The notes under the pieces are model-generated. The model had not been told where the DNA came from and made no database searches. It saw nothing but the letters and a program-made list of their open reading frames with translations. From Bog-473 sp963791995 (GTDB lineage Bacteria; Actinomycetota; Acidimicrobiia; Acidimicrobiales; RAAP-2): a stretch of DNA of 64,000 nt. Position numbers and translations under genes: made by a program. Within the stretch, counting starts at the first letter, position 1, and each line of letters opens with the position of its first letter. Below, in pieces: positions 44,832 through 53,371 of this stretch. The DNA lies in the NCBI GenBank assembly GCA_963791995.1, contig CAWBUQ010000019.1, positions 62,001 to 126,000 on the forward strand, given 5' to 3'.

Positions 44832-45554
44832 GTGACGATCGCGATCACCACGCGCCGGGTCGGCCCGGTCGCTCGGGACAGCTCGTCGCGCCGTGGCGGC
44901 CGCCGTGTCCTCAAGCGGGTTCTCGTGATCGCCGGATCCCTTCTCGCCGCCTTCGTCCTGCTGGCAGCAACGTGGATCGGTGTCAGCCTCTATCGCATCG
45001 ACCATGCCGTGCACCACATCGGCCTCCCCGCATCGCTGCTGGCCAAGGGGAAGAACGATCTGCTCGCCATCGTCGAAGGCCCCGACCACAGCGAGCAGAT
45101 CTTCGTCTTCCACCAGGCCGACGGCCGCACCAACGTCTTGCAGATCCCCAAGACCCTGTCCCTTCCGCTGCGCAGCGGCGGTTCGACCGCGATCGACGCG
45201 CTCAACGTGCACGCTCCCGCCGCCATCATCGCCGGGTTGAACAGCATCGGCATCCCGGTGTCGCACTACGTGGGCGTCGACCTCCACATGGTCGAGCCGT
45301 CGTCGAACTTGGGGCGGCTGGCGACGGGCAAGCTCTCGGTGACGTCGTTGATCACGAACCCAACCGGGACGACGTCGCTGCTCGAGCAGGTCGCTTCGCA
45401 TGTGTATCTCGGCCCCGGGACCCCCGTGTCGGCCGTTCTCACCCTCATGGACGCAGCCACCACCAAGACCTTGTCGGTTCCGACCGCCAAGGACGGTGCA
45501 GGCCATGTCGTCCCTGCACCCACGTTTGCGACGGTCATGCGCGGCTTTCTCTAG
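44832..45554 (+). CDS. Degenerate LytR-CpsA-Psr (LCP)-like membrane protein
   Basis: 240 residues. GTG 44832 follows GGAGGGGG. One N-terminal membrane anchor, RVLVIAGSLLAAFVLLAATW, is followed by an extracellular domain with the LCP strand order: LLAIVEGPDHSEQIFVFHQA, TNVLQIPKTLSLPLRSGGST, AAIIAGLNSIGIPVSHYVGV and SLLEQVASHVYLGPGTP. True LCP phosphotransferases have an SIPRDT motif and several Arg/Asp residues that bind the polyprenyl pyrophosphate. Here the position reads QIPKTL and the core is shortened, so catalysis is unlikely. It may be a scaffold or a diverged relative. The call is by pattern only. Confidence 0.6.
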   Translation: MTIAITTRRVGPVARDSSSRRGGRRVLKRVLVIAGSLLAAFVLLAATWIGVSLYRIDHAVHHIGLPASLLAKGKNDLLAIVEGPDHSEQIFVFHQADGRTNVLQIPKTLSLPLRSGGSTAIDALNVHAPAAIIAGLNSIGIPVSHYVGVDLHMVEPSSNLGRLATGKLSVTSLITNPTGTTSLLEQVASHVYLGPGTPVSAVLTLMDAATTKTLSVPTAKDGAGHVVPAPTFATVMRGFL

Positions 45555-45786
45555 TGCGCTCGAAGCGGGAGCGGAGCAGAACGCACCGGCGTCCGGGGTT
45601 GTCGCGCCACATCCCCGCTGACGACGGAGATCCGACGAGGACGACCCACGATGCGTCGAAGGTGGGTGCTGACGGCGGCGCGGTGGACGACGCCTCGTTC
45701 GACCAGGTCCTGCGCCACGCCGGCGAGGTCCGCGACGAGCGCGACGAGAACGACGAGCGCCGACTGACGGCGACCGCGCCGCTGCC
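45555..45786. other. 232-bp gap without a convincing gene
   Basis: Lies tail to tail between the LCP-like gene and the esterase. Open frames cross it on both strands but show no start with a ribosome site and no recognisable domain. No clear hairpin terminator is seen. It may hold the remains of a frame-shifted C-terminus of the LCP-like gene. Confidence 0.4.
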
Positions 45787-46866
45787 TCAGGCGCGAGGCG
45801 AGGGTTCGTGGTCGAGCCAGCGGTCGAGGAACGGCAAAGCCTCGGTGCCGTGCCACTGGTGCCCGCCGGCAAAGACATCGTGCTCGAGGCGGTCGCCGGC
45901 GCCCAGCTGGTCGTAGACGAGACGGACACGGCGCACCGACTCGGTCGCGGCGGCCACCGGGAAGAGGTCGTCGTCGGTGCCGGACTCGATCAGCATCGGG
46001 CGCGGCGCCACCAGGGCGCCCAGATCCTCGTGCTCGAGCCGGCCCAGCATGCCGAACATGATCTGGGAGCCGCACATGTTCCACGGCATCCGGTGGCTCA
46101 CCGCCCACGACGAGAAGTAGCCGCTCACCACGCACGCAGCGACCCGCTCGTCGACCGCCGCGGTGAAGAGGGTCACCGTGCCGCCGTAGGAGATGCCGAC
46201 CATGCCGAGCCGAGCCGGGTCGACGAGGGGATGTTCGCCCAGCACGTCGAGCGAGCGCCGCAGGTCCCAGATGTTCTGTGCCAGCGGGTTCCAGCCGGCC
46301 ATGGCGGCGTGGACCAGGTTCGTGTCGCAGGCGTAGTGGTCGTCGGGGTTCCAGTCCAACCGCTCGCCGAAGCAGCGAAGATCCGGCGCGAGGACGACAT
46401 AGCCCCGGCGTGCCAACTGGAGCGCGTAGTCGGCGTTGGGCATGGCGGTGTGCTCCAGCCCCACCACCTGGGTCTTGCCGGGCCCGTGGCCGTGGCAGGC
46501 GAGAACGGCCGCGCCGGGGGGCTGGTCCCGCCGCGTGTCGGGCACCAGCAGGTAGGCCGGCACCGACATGGTGTCCTCGGTGTCGAACACGATCTTGTCC
46601 CGGCGGTAGCCCTCGCACTCGACCGACTCGAGCGTCTCGACGTTGAGGGGGACCGGCGCCGGCTCGGGCCCGAGGAGATCGTGGAGACGGCCCCGGCTCC
46701 GCTCGACCCAGGCGGGGATCGCCGCGGGGTCCCCTTCGGGGAGCGGGTCCTCATGCGTCGTCTCGGCCAGGCGGACCATCCACTGGTACCACGGCGAGTA
46801 ATTGCGGGCCGGCGGGGACAGGACCAGGCCCGCGGTGTCGGCTGTGTCCCCGGTCTCGTTGCTCAT
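45787..46866 (-). CDS. Alpha/beta hydrolase (acetyl xylan esterase/dienelactone hydrolase-like)
   Basis: Serine esterase of 359 residues. The start MSNETGDTADTAGLVLSPPA at 46866 follows AGAAAGGGC. The N-terminal helical part is NYSPWYQWMVRLAETTHEDP. The core contains AVLACHGHGPGKTQVVGLEH (oxyanion region), GYVVLAPDLRCFGERLDWNP and the nucleophile elbow RLGMVGISYGGTVTLFTAAV. PMLIESGTDDDLFPVAAATE carries the acid and HDVFAGGHQWHGTEALPFLD the His. This matches the abhydrolase_7/acetyl-xylan-esterase-like group. No signal peptide, so it acts in the cytoplasm. It is convergent with the LCP-like gene. Confidence 0.9.
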   Translation of the reverse strand: MSNETGDTADTAGLVLSPPARNYSPWYQWMVRLAETTHEDPLPEGDPAAIPAWVERSRGRLHDLLGPEPAPVPLNVETLESVECEGYRRDKIVFDTEDTMSVPAYLLVPDTRRDQPPGAAVLACHGHGPGKTQVVGLEHTAMPNADYALQLARRGYVVLAPDLRCFGERLDWNPDDHYACDTNLVHAAMAGWNPLAQNIWDLRRSLDVLGEHPLVDPARLGMVGISYGGTVTLFTAAVDERVAACVVSGYFSSWAVSHRMPWNMCGSQIMFGMLGRLEHEDLGALVAPRPMLIESGTDDDLFPVAAATESVRRVRLVYDQLGAGDRLEHDVFAGGHQWHGTEALPFLDRWLDHEPSPRA

Positions 46867-47015
46867 GTCGGCCCTTTCTCTTTCGCCCGCTTCTCGGCAC
46901 GGACGATGCTGCGTCAATGTAGGCGTGTGGCCGACCCACCCAATGCCTCCCTGATCTGGCCACGGATGATCCGCTGGGATTGAGGCCAGGCACGCACTCG
47001 GGCAGCAATTGCCCC

Positions 47016-47874
47016 GTGACCCTCGCCACTTCTGTCAGCGTGCACCCGCATCTCCCCCACCATCGGCGCCGAGATCGGGGGCGTGGACATTGCGGCACCG
47101 CTGTCACCAGAGGCCGTCAGCGCCGTGCGGGACGCTCTCAACACCCACCACGTCATCTTCTTCCGGGACCAGTCGCTGACCGCCGAGCAGCAGGCCGACT
47201 TCGCCCGCCAGTTCGGGACGGTGACCGAGGCCCACCCGGTCCTGCCTTCCATCGACGAGAGCCCCGAGGTCCTGGCGATCGACGGCAAGGTCGACCGGGC
47301 CAGCTGGTGGCACACCGACGTCACCTTCCTCGAGACGCCGGCGATGGGCTCCATCCTCTACATGCTCGAGGCACCCGATGTCGGGGGCGACACCATGTGG
47401 GCCAGCCTGCAGGACGCGTACGACGGCCTGGCGCCGGCCGTCCGCGAGATGTGCGACAAGTTGATCGCCATCCACCACGACCCGTGGTTCGCCGCTGACG
47501 TCGCCGAACGGGGCGGCTACGAGTGGGACGGCACCTGGCGCGAGAAGCTGCTGCCCGCGCTGCACCCCGTCGTACGCACGCATCCCGAGACGGGTCGCAA
47601 CGGGCTCTTCGTGAACCGCCAGTTCACCCGCTCGATCTTCGGTCTTTCCGACAACGAGAGCAACGCCGTGCTCGAGATGCTCTACAACCACTGCATCAAG
47701 CCGGAGTACACCTGCCGCTTCCGCTGGCGGGCCGGTTCGGTGGCCTTCTGGGACAACCGGGCCACCCTGCACTACGCCCTCGACGACTACGGCTCGGCCG
47801 CCCGCTATGCCCATCGCGTGACGCTGCGAGGCGACAAGCCCTTCGGGCCGGCGATGCCGCTGCCCGGCGGCTGA
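47016..47874 (+). CDS. TauD/TfdA family Fe(II)/2-oxoglutarate dioxygenase, one frameshift
   Basis: Oxygenase that hydroxylates small acids such as taurine or 2,4-D in characterised members. GTG 47016 gives VTLATSVSVHP. An extra base near 47047 breaks the frame, which resumes ISPTIGAEIGGVDIAAPLSP. The core has HHVIFFRDQSLTAEQQADFA, the metal motif WWHTDVTFLETPAMGSILYM (HxD) and GGDTMWASLQDAYDGLAPAV. The distal His and Arg are in GSAARYAHRVTLRGDKPFG. Repaired length is about 286 residues. Substrate unknown. It is followed 15 bp later by a cadmium-resistance-type transporter, probably co-transcribed. Confidence 0.92.
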
Positions 47875-47888
47875 GCACCCTGGCCCTC

Positions 47889-48560
47889 GTGGCGGCGGCC
47901 GGCGTGGCGGCCGACATCGGTATCGCCGTGGCAGCATTCGCCGGGACCAACGTCGACAACTGCGTCGTGACGACTGCCATGGTGGCAGGCGCGCCGTTGG
48001 CGCGGGCCCACCGGATCGCGACGGGGCAGGTCCTTGGCTTCTGCGTGCTGGTAGCCGTCTCGGCTGCCGCTGCAGTGTTGCTCTTCGAGTTCTCGGCGGC
48101 GGTCGTCGGTCTGCTCGGCCTGGTGCCCCTCGCCATCGGCCTCAGGGGGCTGCTCGGTCTGCGGCGCCGGCACGCCGACAGTACGGCCGCGCCGGGCAGC
48201 GGAGGCGGCGCTGGTGCCGCGGTCACGCCGGAGAGCCCGGCGCAGCGGTCCGGTCGGCTCACCGAGCGGGCGGTCGGCCGCGGTCTGATTGCCGCCGCGC
48301 TGGTCACCATCGCCGCCGGTGGCGACAACCTGGCGGTCTACATCCCGCTCTTCCGCGTCGGCGGTGGGACCCGGGTCGCCGCCGTGGTCGTGGTCTTCAC
48401 GCTCGGCGAGGTCGCGGTGACGCTCCTCGTGCTGTGGGCTGGGCGCCACCCCACGGCGCGCTCGCTGATGAACCGCGCCGGCTCCGTCGCCGTGCCGGTG
48501 CTGCTCTGCGCCGTCGGGATCTTGGTGATGGTGCAGGCGGGGACCTTCTCGCAGCTCTAA
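47889..48560 (+). CDS. Cadmium resistance transporter family (CadD-like) membrane protein
   Basis: Integral membrane protein of 223 residues. GTG 47889 begins VAAAGVAADIGIAVAAFAGT. Two halves carry the family signatures AFAGTNVDNCVVTTAMVAG and VTIAAGGDNLAVYIPLFRVG. Helices include TGQVLGFCVLVAVSAAAAVL, AVVGLLGLVPLAIGLRGLLG, VAAVVVVFTLGEVAVTLLVL and VAVPVLLCAVGILVMVQAGT. A Ser/Gly/Ala-rich loop joins the halves. Probably a cation or small-solute exporter of the LysE superfamily. Its 3' end overlaps the open frame of the diguanylate cyclase on the other strand. Confidence 0.85.
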   Translation: MAAAGVAADIGIAVAAFAGTNVDNCVVTTAMVAGAPLARAHRIATGQVLGFCVLVAVSAAAAVLLFEFSAAVVGLLGLVPLAIGLRGLLGLRRRHADSTAAPGSGGGAGAAVTPESPAQRSGRLTERAVGRGLIAAALVTIAAGGDNLAVYIPLFRVGGGTRVAAVVVVFTLGEVAVTLLVLWAGRHPTARSLMNRAGSVAVPVLLCAVGILVMVQAGTFSQL

Positions 48561-50064
48561 CCCGCTCCGGTGAGAACCAGGCGACGACCTCTCCTAGTCC
48601 TCGCTCGGCGTCGAATTCGTACGCCCGTGACCGCGTCAGGGTGGAGTCGGTGATGAGCGGCTGGTCGTCCGCCGCGACGGCGACCTCCTCATTGTGCCCG
48701 TGCCCGTTGCCATTGCCGTGCCCGTTGCCGTTGCTCTCCGAGGCGGCGTCGGCCACGGCGGCGATTCCGGCGTTGAGGAGAGGATCGTGGAGGACGACAC
48801 GGTCACGGCCCTGGCGCTTGGCCACCAGCAGGGCATCGTCGGCCCGGCGCAGTGACGCAGCCAGCTCTTCGCCCGGCTCGGTGTCGGTGATACCGAAGCT
48901 GGCGGTGAACTTGGGCAGCCCGCCGACCGTAATGGCCGCGTCGAGCTGGGAACGCACCGTGTCGAGGGCCCGCATGGCGTCAATGGCGGTGCAGTCCGGG
49001 AACGCGATGGCGAATTCCTCGCCGCCGTAGCGTGAGACCACGTCGCTTGCCCGCAGCGAGTCGCGCAGGACCCGGGCGAAGAGTCGCAGGGCCCGGTCGC
49101 CGGTCTCGTGCCCATAGGTGTCGTTCAGCCTCTTGAAGTGGTCCAGGTCGGCCATCGCCATGGCAACCGGGTGCATGAGCTGGGGGATGCTCGCAACCTG
49201 CTCTGAGAAGGAGCGGCGGTTGAGGAGCCCCGTCAGGGTGTCGGTCGAGGCCTGGAGCTGCGTCTCGGCCATCACGCGGAGCAGTCCGATCCGCGCCCCC
49301 GAGAGCTTGGCCAACGTCGTGAGATCCTGCCGCTGGCTTTCCGCCACCTCGGCCCCCGGCTCACCAGTGGCGTGGATGACCCCGACGGTGCGGCCCATGA
49401 TGGAGACGGGCACGCACATGGCGGACAGGCGGCCCTGGGGCCGCGCCCGCAACTTGGGACAGGCGTCCAGGTCGTCGCTGTCAGCGAAGACCTGGACCTG
49501 GGCCCGACGCGCCGCAGGGCACCGATCGGGTGAGTCGACGCTGCAGCACGGTGGCTCTCCCCCGGGGCCGACCCCGGCCATGCGCATCAGGTGGGCGTGG
49601 CTGTTGTCGGCGAGCAGGAGTTCAGCCGGAGCATCCGGGAGGACTGCGGCGAAGGAACGCTCGATCACGTCGATGACCTCGGGCTCGCCCTCGGCCATGT
49701 CCAGCGCGTTGGCCAGCCGGCTTTCGAAGCGCTGGCGGTGCACTTGCGCTTCACGGATCAGGCTCTCTTGGTCCGCCGCCTGAATCGCATCGGTCAGCTC
49801 GGCGGTCAGGGTCATCACCTTCTGGTCGGTCTTGCGCTGCTGGCGGTCGGCGACTTCGACGATGACCGCGATCAGCGGGATCATCAGTCCGAGCAGGACG
49901 CCGATCGTCGTCAGCACGCGCCAGATACCCGGTGCGACGGTGTTTCCGACCAGCAGCGCCGGCACGACCAGGAAGCCCAGGACGACAAGACCTGCGGCGG
50001 GAGCGATGAAGCGGAGACGCCTCGCCTTCGCGACTTCTCCCTGCCACTCTTCCTCGGTAACCAT
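48397..50064 (-). CDS. Membrane-anchored diguanylate cyclase with GAF-like and GGDEF domains
   Basis: Makes cyclic di-GMP. The start MVTEEEWQGEVAKARRLRFI is at 50064; the longer frame to 50244 is rejected. Two N-terminal helices are AAGLVVLGFLVVPALLVG and LLGLMIPLIAVIVEVADR. A coiled segment, then a Cys-containing GAF-like domain follow (about 120-300: CCSVDSPDRCPAARRAQVQV, then LDACPKLRARPQGRLSAMCV). The GGDEF domain shows ASTDTLTGLLNRRSFSEQV, MADLDHFKRLNDTYGHETG and the active loop VSRYGGEEFAIAFPDCT. A Gly/Asn/His-rich tail follows. The last 50 codons run antisense to the transporter gene, so the true stop is probably near 48561 after a slip. Confidence 0.92.
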   Translation of the reverse strand: MVTEEEWQGEVAKARRLRFIAPAAGLVVLGFLVVPALLVGNTVAPGIWRVLTTIGVLLGLMIPLIAVIVEVADRQQRKTDQKVMTLTAELTDAIQAADQESLIREAQVHRQRFESRLANALDMAEGEPEVIDVIERSFAAVLPDAPAELLLADNSHAHLMRMAGVGPGGEPPCCSVDSPDRCPAARRAQVQVFADSDDLDACPKLRARPQGRLSAMCVPVSIMGRTVGVIHATGEPGAEVAESQRQDLTTLAKLSGARIGLLRVMAETQLQASTDTLTGLLNRRSFSEQVASIPQLMHPVAMAMADLDHFKRLNDTYGHETGDRALRLFARVLRDSLRASDVVSRYGGEEFAIAFPDCTAIDAMRALDTVRSQLDAAITVGGLPKFTASFGITDTEPGEELAASLRRADDALLVAKRQGRDRVVLHDPLLNAGIAAVADAASESNGNGHGNGNGHGHNEEVAVAADDQPLITDSTLTRSRAYEFDAERGLGEVVAWFSPERVRAARRSPPAPSPRSRRRRAAPARRRSRRGSSASAPWGGAQPTARGASPRPRRA

Positions 50065-50203
50065 AAGCTCCGGTCCCTTCGATTCGCCGTCTGATTCGAG
50101 CCACCGTGTGGGCAGCCCGCCAGCCGTCCAGTCGATGGTTCCGCCACTAGCGTTGTCGGAAAATCCGGCCGCAATCTTTAGACAACTACCCCCATTTCTC
50201 CCC

Positions 50204-50826
50204 TTGCCTCCCGAGCCCGTAGCGGGCCAGATCGTGATCCTCAACGGAGCGCCCCGAGTCAGGGAAAACGTCGGTCGCCCGGGCCCTGGTGGACCAGGCG
50301 GAGGGGGTCTGGGTCACCCTCGGGGTCGACGCGTCCGTTGGGGCGACGCCCGAGCGCTTCCTGCCGGGCCTGGGACTGCGGCCGGGCGGGGAGCGTCCGG
50401 ACCTCGAAGCGCGTGGTGGCAGCCCTGGCGGCGGGCTTGTTCGGCTCCATCGGCTCGCACGCACGCGCCGGTCTCAACGTCGTGGCCGACCTCGGCCTCC
50501 ACGACGAGTACACCTCACCGCTCCACCTCCGTGCCGAGGCCGCCCGCCGGCTGACCGGGCTCCCGGTCCTCTTCGTCGGTGTCCACTGCCCCCTCGCCGT
50601 GATCTGGGAACGCCGCGCCGCCACGTGGGGGCAGACCAAGGAGGACGCGAGCGACGAGCAGATCGTGGCCGTCGAACGCTGGCAGGAGGCGGTGCACGCC
50701 GGGCACCGCTACGACCTCGAGATCGACACAGAGGCCCGTACGCCCGCCGAATGCGCCGCACTGGTCATGGCGCGGCTGACCGACGGGCCGCCCGGGTCGG
50801 CCTTGTGGGAAGACCGAACGCCATGA
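50204..50826 (+). CDS. Chloramphenicol phosphotransferase-like P-loop kinase, two frameshifts
   Basis: Small P-loop phosphotransferase of about 205 residues. TTG 50204 or GTG 50234 may start. QIVILNGAP leads, after correction of an extra base near 50257, into ESGKTSVARALVDQAEGVWV, giving the Walker A motif GAPESGKTS. VTLGVDASVGATPERFLPGL (the DxxxxxxP catalytic-base region of the CPT family) follows. A second extra base near 50405 moves the frame to VVAALAAGLFGSIGSHARAG, then LNVVADLGLHDEYTSP, VLFVGVHCPLAVIWERRAAT and HAGHRYDLEIDTEARTPAEC. The fold matches Streptomyces CPT, but the substrate need not be chloramphenicol. Confidence 0.75.
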
Positions 50827-50914
50827 GCCCGACCACGACGGAGACACCGGCGCGACGTTGGCCGGGCGCCCCGGGGCATGGTTGACTCGCTGGGCGGACT
50901 GAACGGGAGGGCGC

Positions 50915-51749
50915 ATGGAGAACCTGCGGGGCAAGGTGGCCGTCATCACGGGCGGGGCGAGTGGCATCGGCAAGGCAGTGGCGCAGGCCGCTGCGGCCGA
51001 GGGGATGCGGGTCGTCGTCGCCGATATTGAGGAAGGGCCCCTCAAGGAGGCCGAGAGCGAACTCACCGGACGGGGCGCCGAGGCGATCGGGGTCGTGACC
51101 GACGTGGCCGACGCCGCGTCGGTCCGGGCGCTGCGCGACGCCGCCCTCGACCGCTTCGGCTCGGTGCACCTGGTGCACAACAATGCCGGCGTCGGGCTCG
51201 GTGGCCCCATCTGGGAGGTCACCGAGGAGGACTGGCGCTGGATCCTGGGTGTGAACCTGTGGGGCGTCGATCCACGGGGTGGCCACCTTCGTGCCGCTGC
51301 TCGTTGAGCAGGGCGAGGGCCATGTCGTGAACACCGCCTCCATCGCCGGCCTGGCCTCGGCGGCGTTCCTCGGGCCCTACAACGCCACCAAGCACGCTGT
51401 GGTCGCCATCTCGGAGACACTCTTCAAAGACCTGCAAGCCGCGGCGGCTCCGGTGGGCGTGTCGGTGCTCTGCCCCGGATTCGTCCAGACCCGCATCGCC
51501 GAGTCGGACCGCAACCGGCCGGCCTGGGCTCCCGATCGCGAGGTGGCCGGCGCGGCCGAGCTGCGCACCGCCGTACAGGAGATGGTGGACGCCGGCATCC
51601 CGGCCGACACGGTGGCGCGGCGCGTCCTCGACGCGGTGCGGACCGACACCTTCTACATCCTCACGCACGACGATCTGATGCCCGCCATCGCCGCCCATTT
51701 CGACGACATCATGCAGGGGCGCCCGCCGACGCCGACCGCCATCGCCTGA
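50915..51749 (+). CDS. Short-chain dehydrogenase/reductase, one frameshift
   Basis: NAD(P)-dependent SDR, not closely related to the two SDRs of the DapB modules. ATG 50915 follows GGGAGGGC. VAVITGGASGIGKAVAQAAA (residues 8-27), MRVVVADIEEGPLKEAES, VHLVHNNAGVGLGGPIWE and WRWILGVNLWGV read in one frame. An extra base near 51275 moves to GVATFVPLLVEQGEGHVVNT, then ASIAGLASAAFLGPYNATKH with the Ser and YxxxK. The C-terminal part is VGVSVLCPGFVQTRIAESDR and YILTHDDLMPAIAAHFDDIM. Repaired length is about 278 residues. Substrate unknown. Confidence 0.9.
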
Positions 51750-51805
51750 CCCCGGGTCAGGCCGCCAGCGACCCGCGCCGGGCGTTGCGGCCTGCTCCGC
51801 GTGCC

Positions 51806-53371
51806 CTACGAGCCGGCTCCCGGCAGCGCCTTGAACGGCTGCACCGTCACCCAGCACGTGCCTTGGGGCTTGTGGTTCGTCTTGAGCTTGCACTGCGACG
51901 ATGGCGGCACGTTGTTGTGGATCTTGACCACCTGGTACTGCGTCGGCCCGTAGAACTTGTCGGGCCCGAAGCTCCAGACCGGCGAGAGCGTGCCGGGGTA
52001 GTTGGTGATCTTGGACATCGCTTCGGCGAAGGTGCGCCGGTTCAGGTTGGGCCCGGCGCTCTTCGCCGCGGTGGCGAAGAGGCGGATGGCCCCGCACCAC
52101 GCCTGGATCGGACCCTGCTCCTCGATGTAGAAGCTCGTGGTACCCGGGATCGGCTTGGGGTGGTACGTGTGCCACGTCGAGTAACACGAGCGCACGCCGG
52201 GGTCGTAGCCGCCCTGGCTCTCTGGCCTGGCATCGTCGAAGCCACCCAGCGTCTCGGTGGTCACGCCCTCTTGACCGTCGAGCTCCTTCTCGTAGGGGGT
52301 CGGGATGAGACCGAGGGCGACCTCGATCGTCGACTGGTAGTCGCTGAGGAGGAGTTGGGGGACGTACTGCTGGGACGCCTCGGCCGCGAGGTAGGGGAAG
52401 AAGGCGTTCTCGGGGAGCAGCGGGAAGACCGACTGCACGCCTGCCGACTTGAGGCGCTCGACGGCCAGCTGTGCCTCCGAGTTGGTGGTCGACGTCTCGT
52501 CGGGGTTGCCCGCGACAGTGTCGACCTCGGGCGTGATGCCCGCTTTCTTGAGGTCCGGCAGCAGGTAGTCGTTCAGCGCGGCCTGGTCGGCGGCCTGGTC
52601 GGACACGACGATACCGACCTTCTTGCCGTGGCCGAGACGGCCCGAGTTCAGTCCCCACTGCACGGTCGCCGCCAGCACCGGCGACATGTCGGCACCGGTC
52701 CACCACAAGTATGGCGAGCCCAGGTTGGTCCAGTTGGTCGTCGTGGACCACGCGCTGAGCAGCGGCGTCTTGCCCTGCTGGGCCACGCACAGCTGGTTGT
52801 CCCCCTCCCAGGTCCCGATCCCGTCGATCACGGCGAACACAGGCGGGTTTCCCTGCGTCCACTGTTGGCACAGCGACTGCATGTTGGCGTCGTTCGTCGG
52901 GTCGAAGGTGACGATCATCGGATTGATCTTGCGCCCGTTGATACCGCCGGCGTTGTTGATCTGGTTCACGTAGAGGTTGATGGCGGCGGACTGCTCGTTG
53001 TACTCCTTGTCCTCTGCGAACCCCAGCTTCCCCGCCTCGCTGTTGATGGCGACGACTGGGAAGACGACGTTGATCTCCGTCTTGGACACGCCGCGGTCAG
53101 AGGTGTCCGCCTGGCTCGGCGGCGTCGCGCTGCTGCTCGAGTGCAGTGCAGGCTCGGCCGCGCCGGCGGAACCCGCGCCTCCCGGCGTGCCCGAGGGCGC
53201 CAGCACCAGCCAGGCCACGAGCCCGGCCACGATGGCCACCACGATGAGGGCCGTGCGGACCTGCATGGCCTTGGGGCGGCGCCGAAAACGCCGCCAGGAC
53301 CGGCCCAGCGGCGCCCATGGGCGCCATGCCCCCCGGTGCGCGGATACGTCCAAACTCGCCTCCATGGTCAC
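51806..53371 (-). CDS. Membrane-anchored substrate-binding protein of a branched-chain-amino-acid-type ABC transporter
   Basis: Periplasmic-binding-protein fold (type 1), 521 residues. In place of a lipobox it has a basic N-terminus (RSWRRFRRRPKAM) and one membrane helix, TALIVVAIVAGLVAWLVLAP (about 40-59), acting as an anchor. The binding domain starts TEINVVFPVVAINSEAGKLG, with INLYVNQINNAGGINGRKIN, PLLSAWSTTTNWTNLGSPYL, HGKKVGIVVSDQAADQAALN and YVPQLLLSDYQSTIEVALGL. Last gene of the transporter operon; its GTG overlaps the stop of the ATPase gene. It determines what is imported; the ligand cannot be deduced. Several conserved cysteines near the C-terminus (SSQCKLKTNHKPQGTCW). Confidence 0.9.
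   Translation of the reverse strand: MTMEASLDVSAHRGAWRPWAPLGRSWRRFRRRPKAMQVRTALIVVAIVAGLVAWLVLAPSGTPGGAGSAGAAEPALHSSSSATPPSQADTSDRGVSKTEINVVFPVVAINSEAGKLGFAEDKEYNEQSAAINLYVNQINNAGGINGRKINPMIVTFDPTNDANMQSLCQQWTQGNPPVFAVIDGIGTWEGDNQLCVAQQGKTPLLSAWSTTTNWTNLGSPYLWWTGADMSPVLAATVQWGLNSGRLGHGKKVGIVVSDQAADQAALNDYLLPDLKKAGITPEVDTVAGNPDETSTTNSEAQLAVERLKSAGVQSVFPLLPENAFFPYLAAEASQQYVPQLLLSDYQSTIEVALGLIPTPYEKELDGQEGVTTETLGGFDDARPESQGGYDPGVRSCYSTWHTYHPKPIPGTTSFYIEEQGPIQAWCGAIRLFATAAKSAGPNLNRRTFAEAMSKITNYPGTLSPVWSFGPDKFYGPTQYQVVKIHNNVPPSSQCKLKTNHKPQGTCWVTVQPFKALPGAGS

Noticed and set aside
44816..45916. Plus-strand open frame overlapping the LCP-like gene and the esterase
   Set aside because: Arg/Pro-rich shadow translation without a domain or start signal; the LCP-like frame has a strong ribosome site and a membrane anchor.
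48661..48740. Short repeats of GCCGTTGCC type as a microsatellite
   Set aside because: They encode the Asn/Gly/His-rich tail of the diguanylate cyclase, in frame with it, so no separate element is needed.
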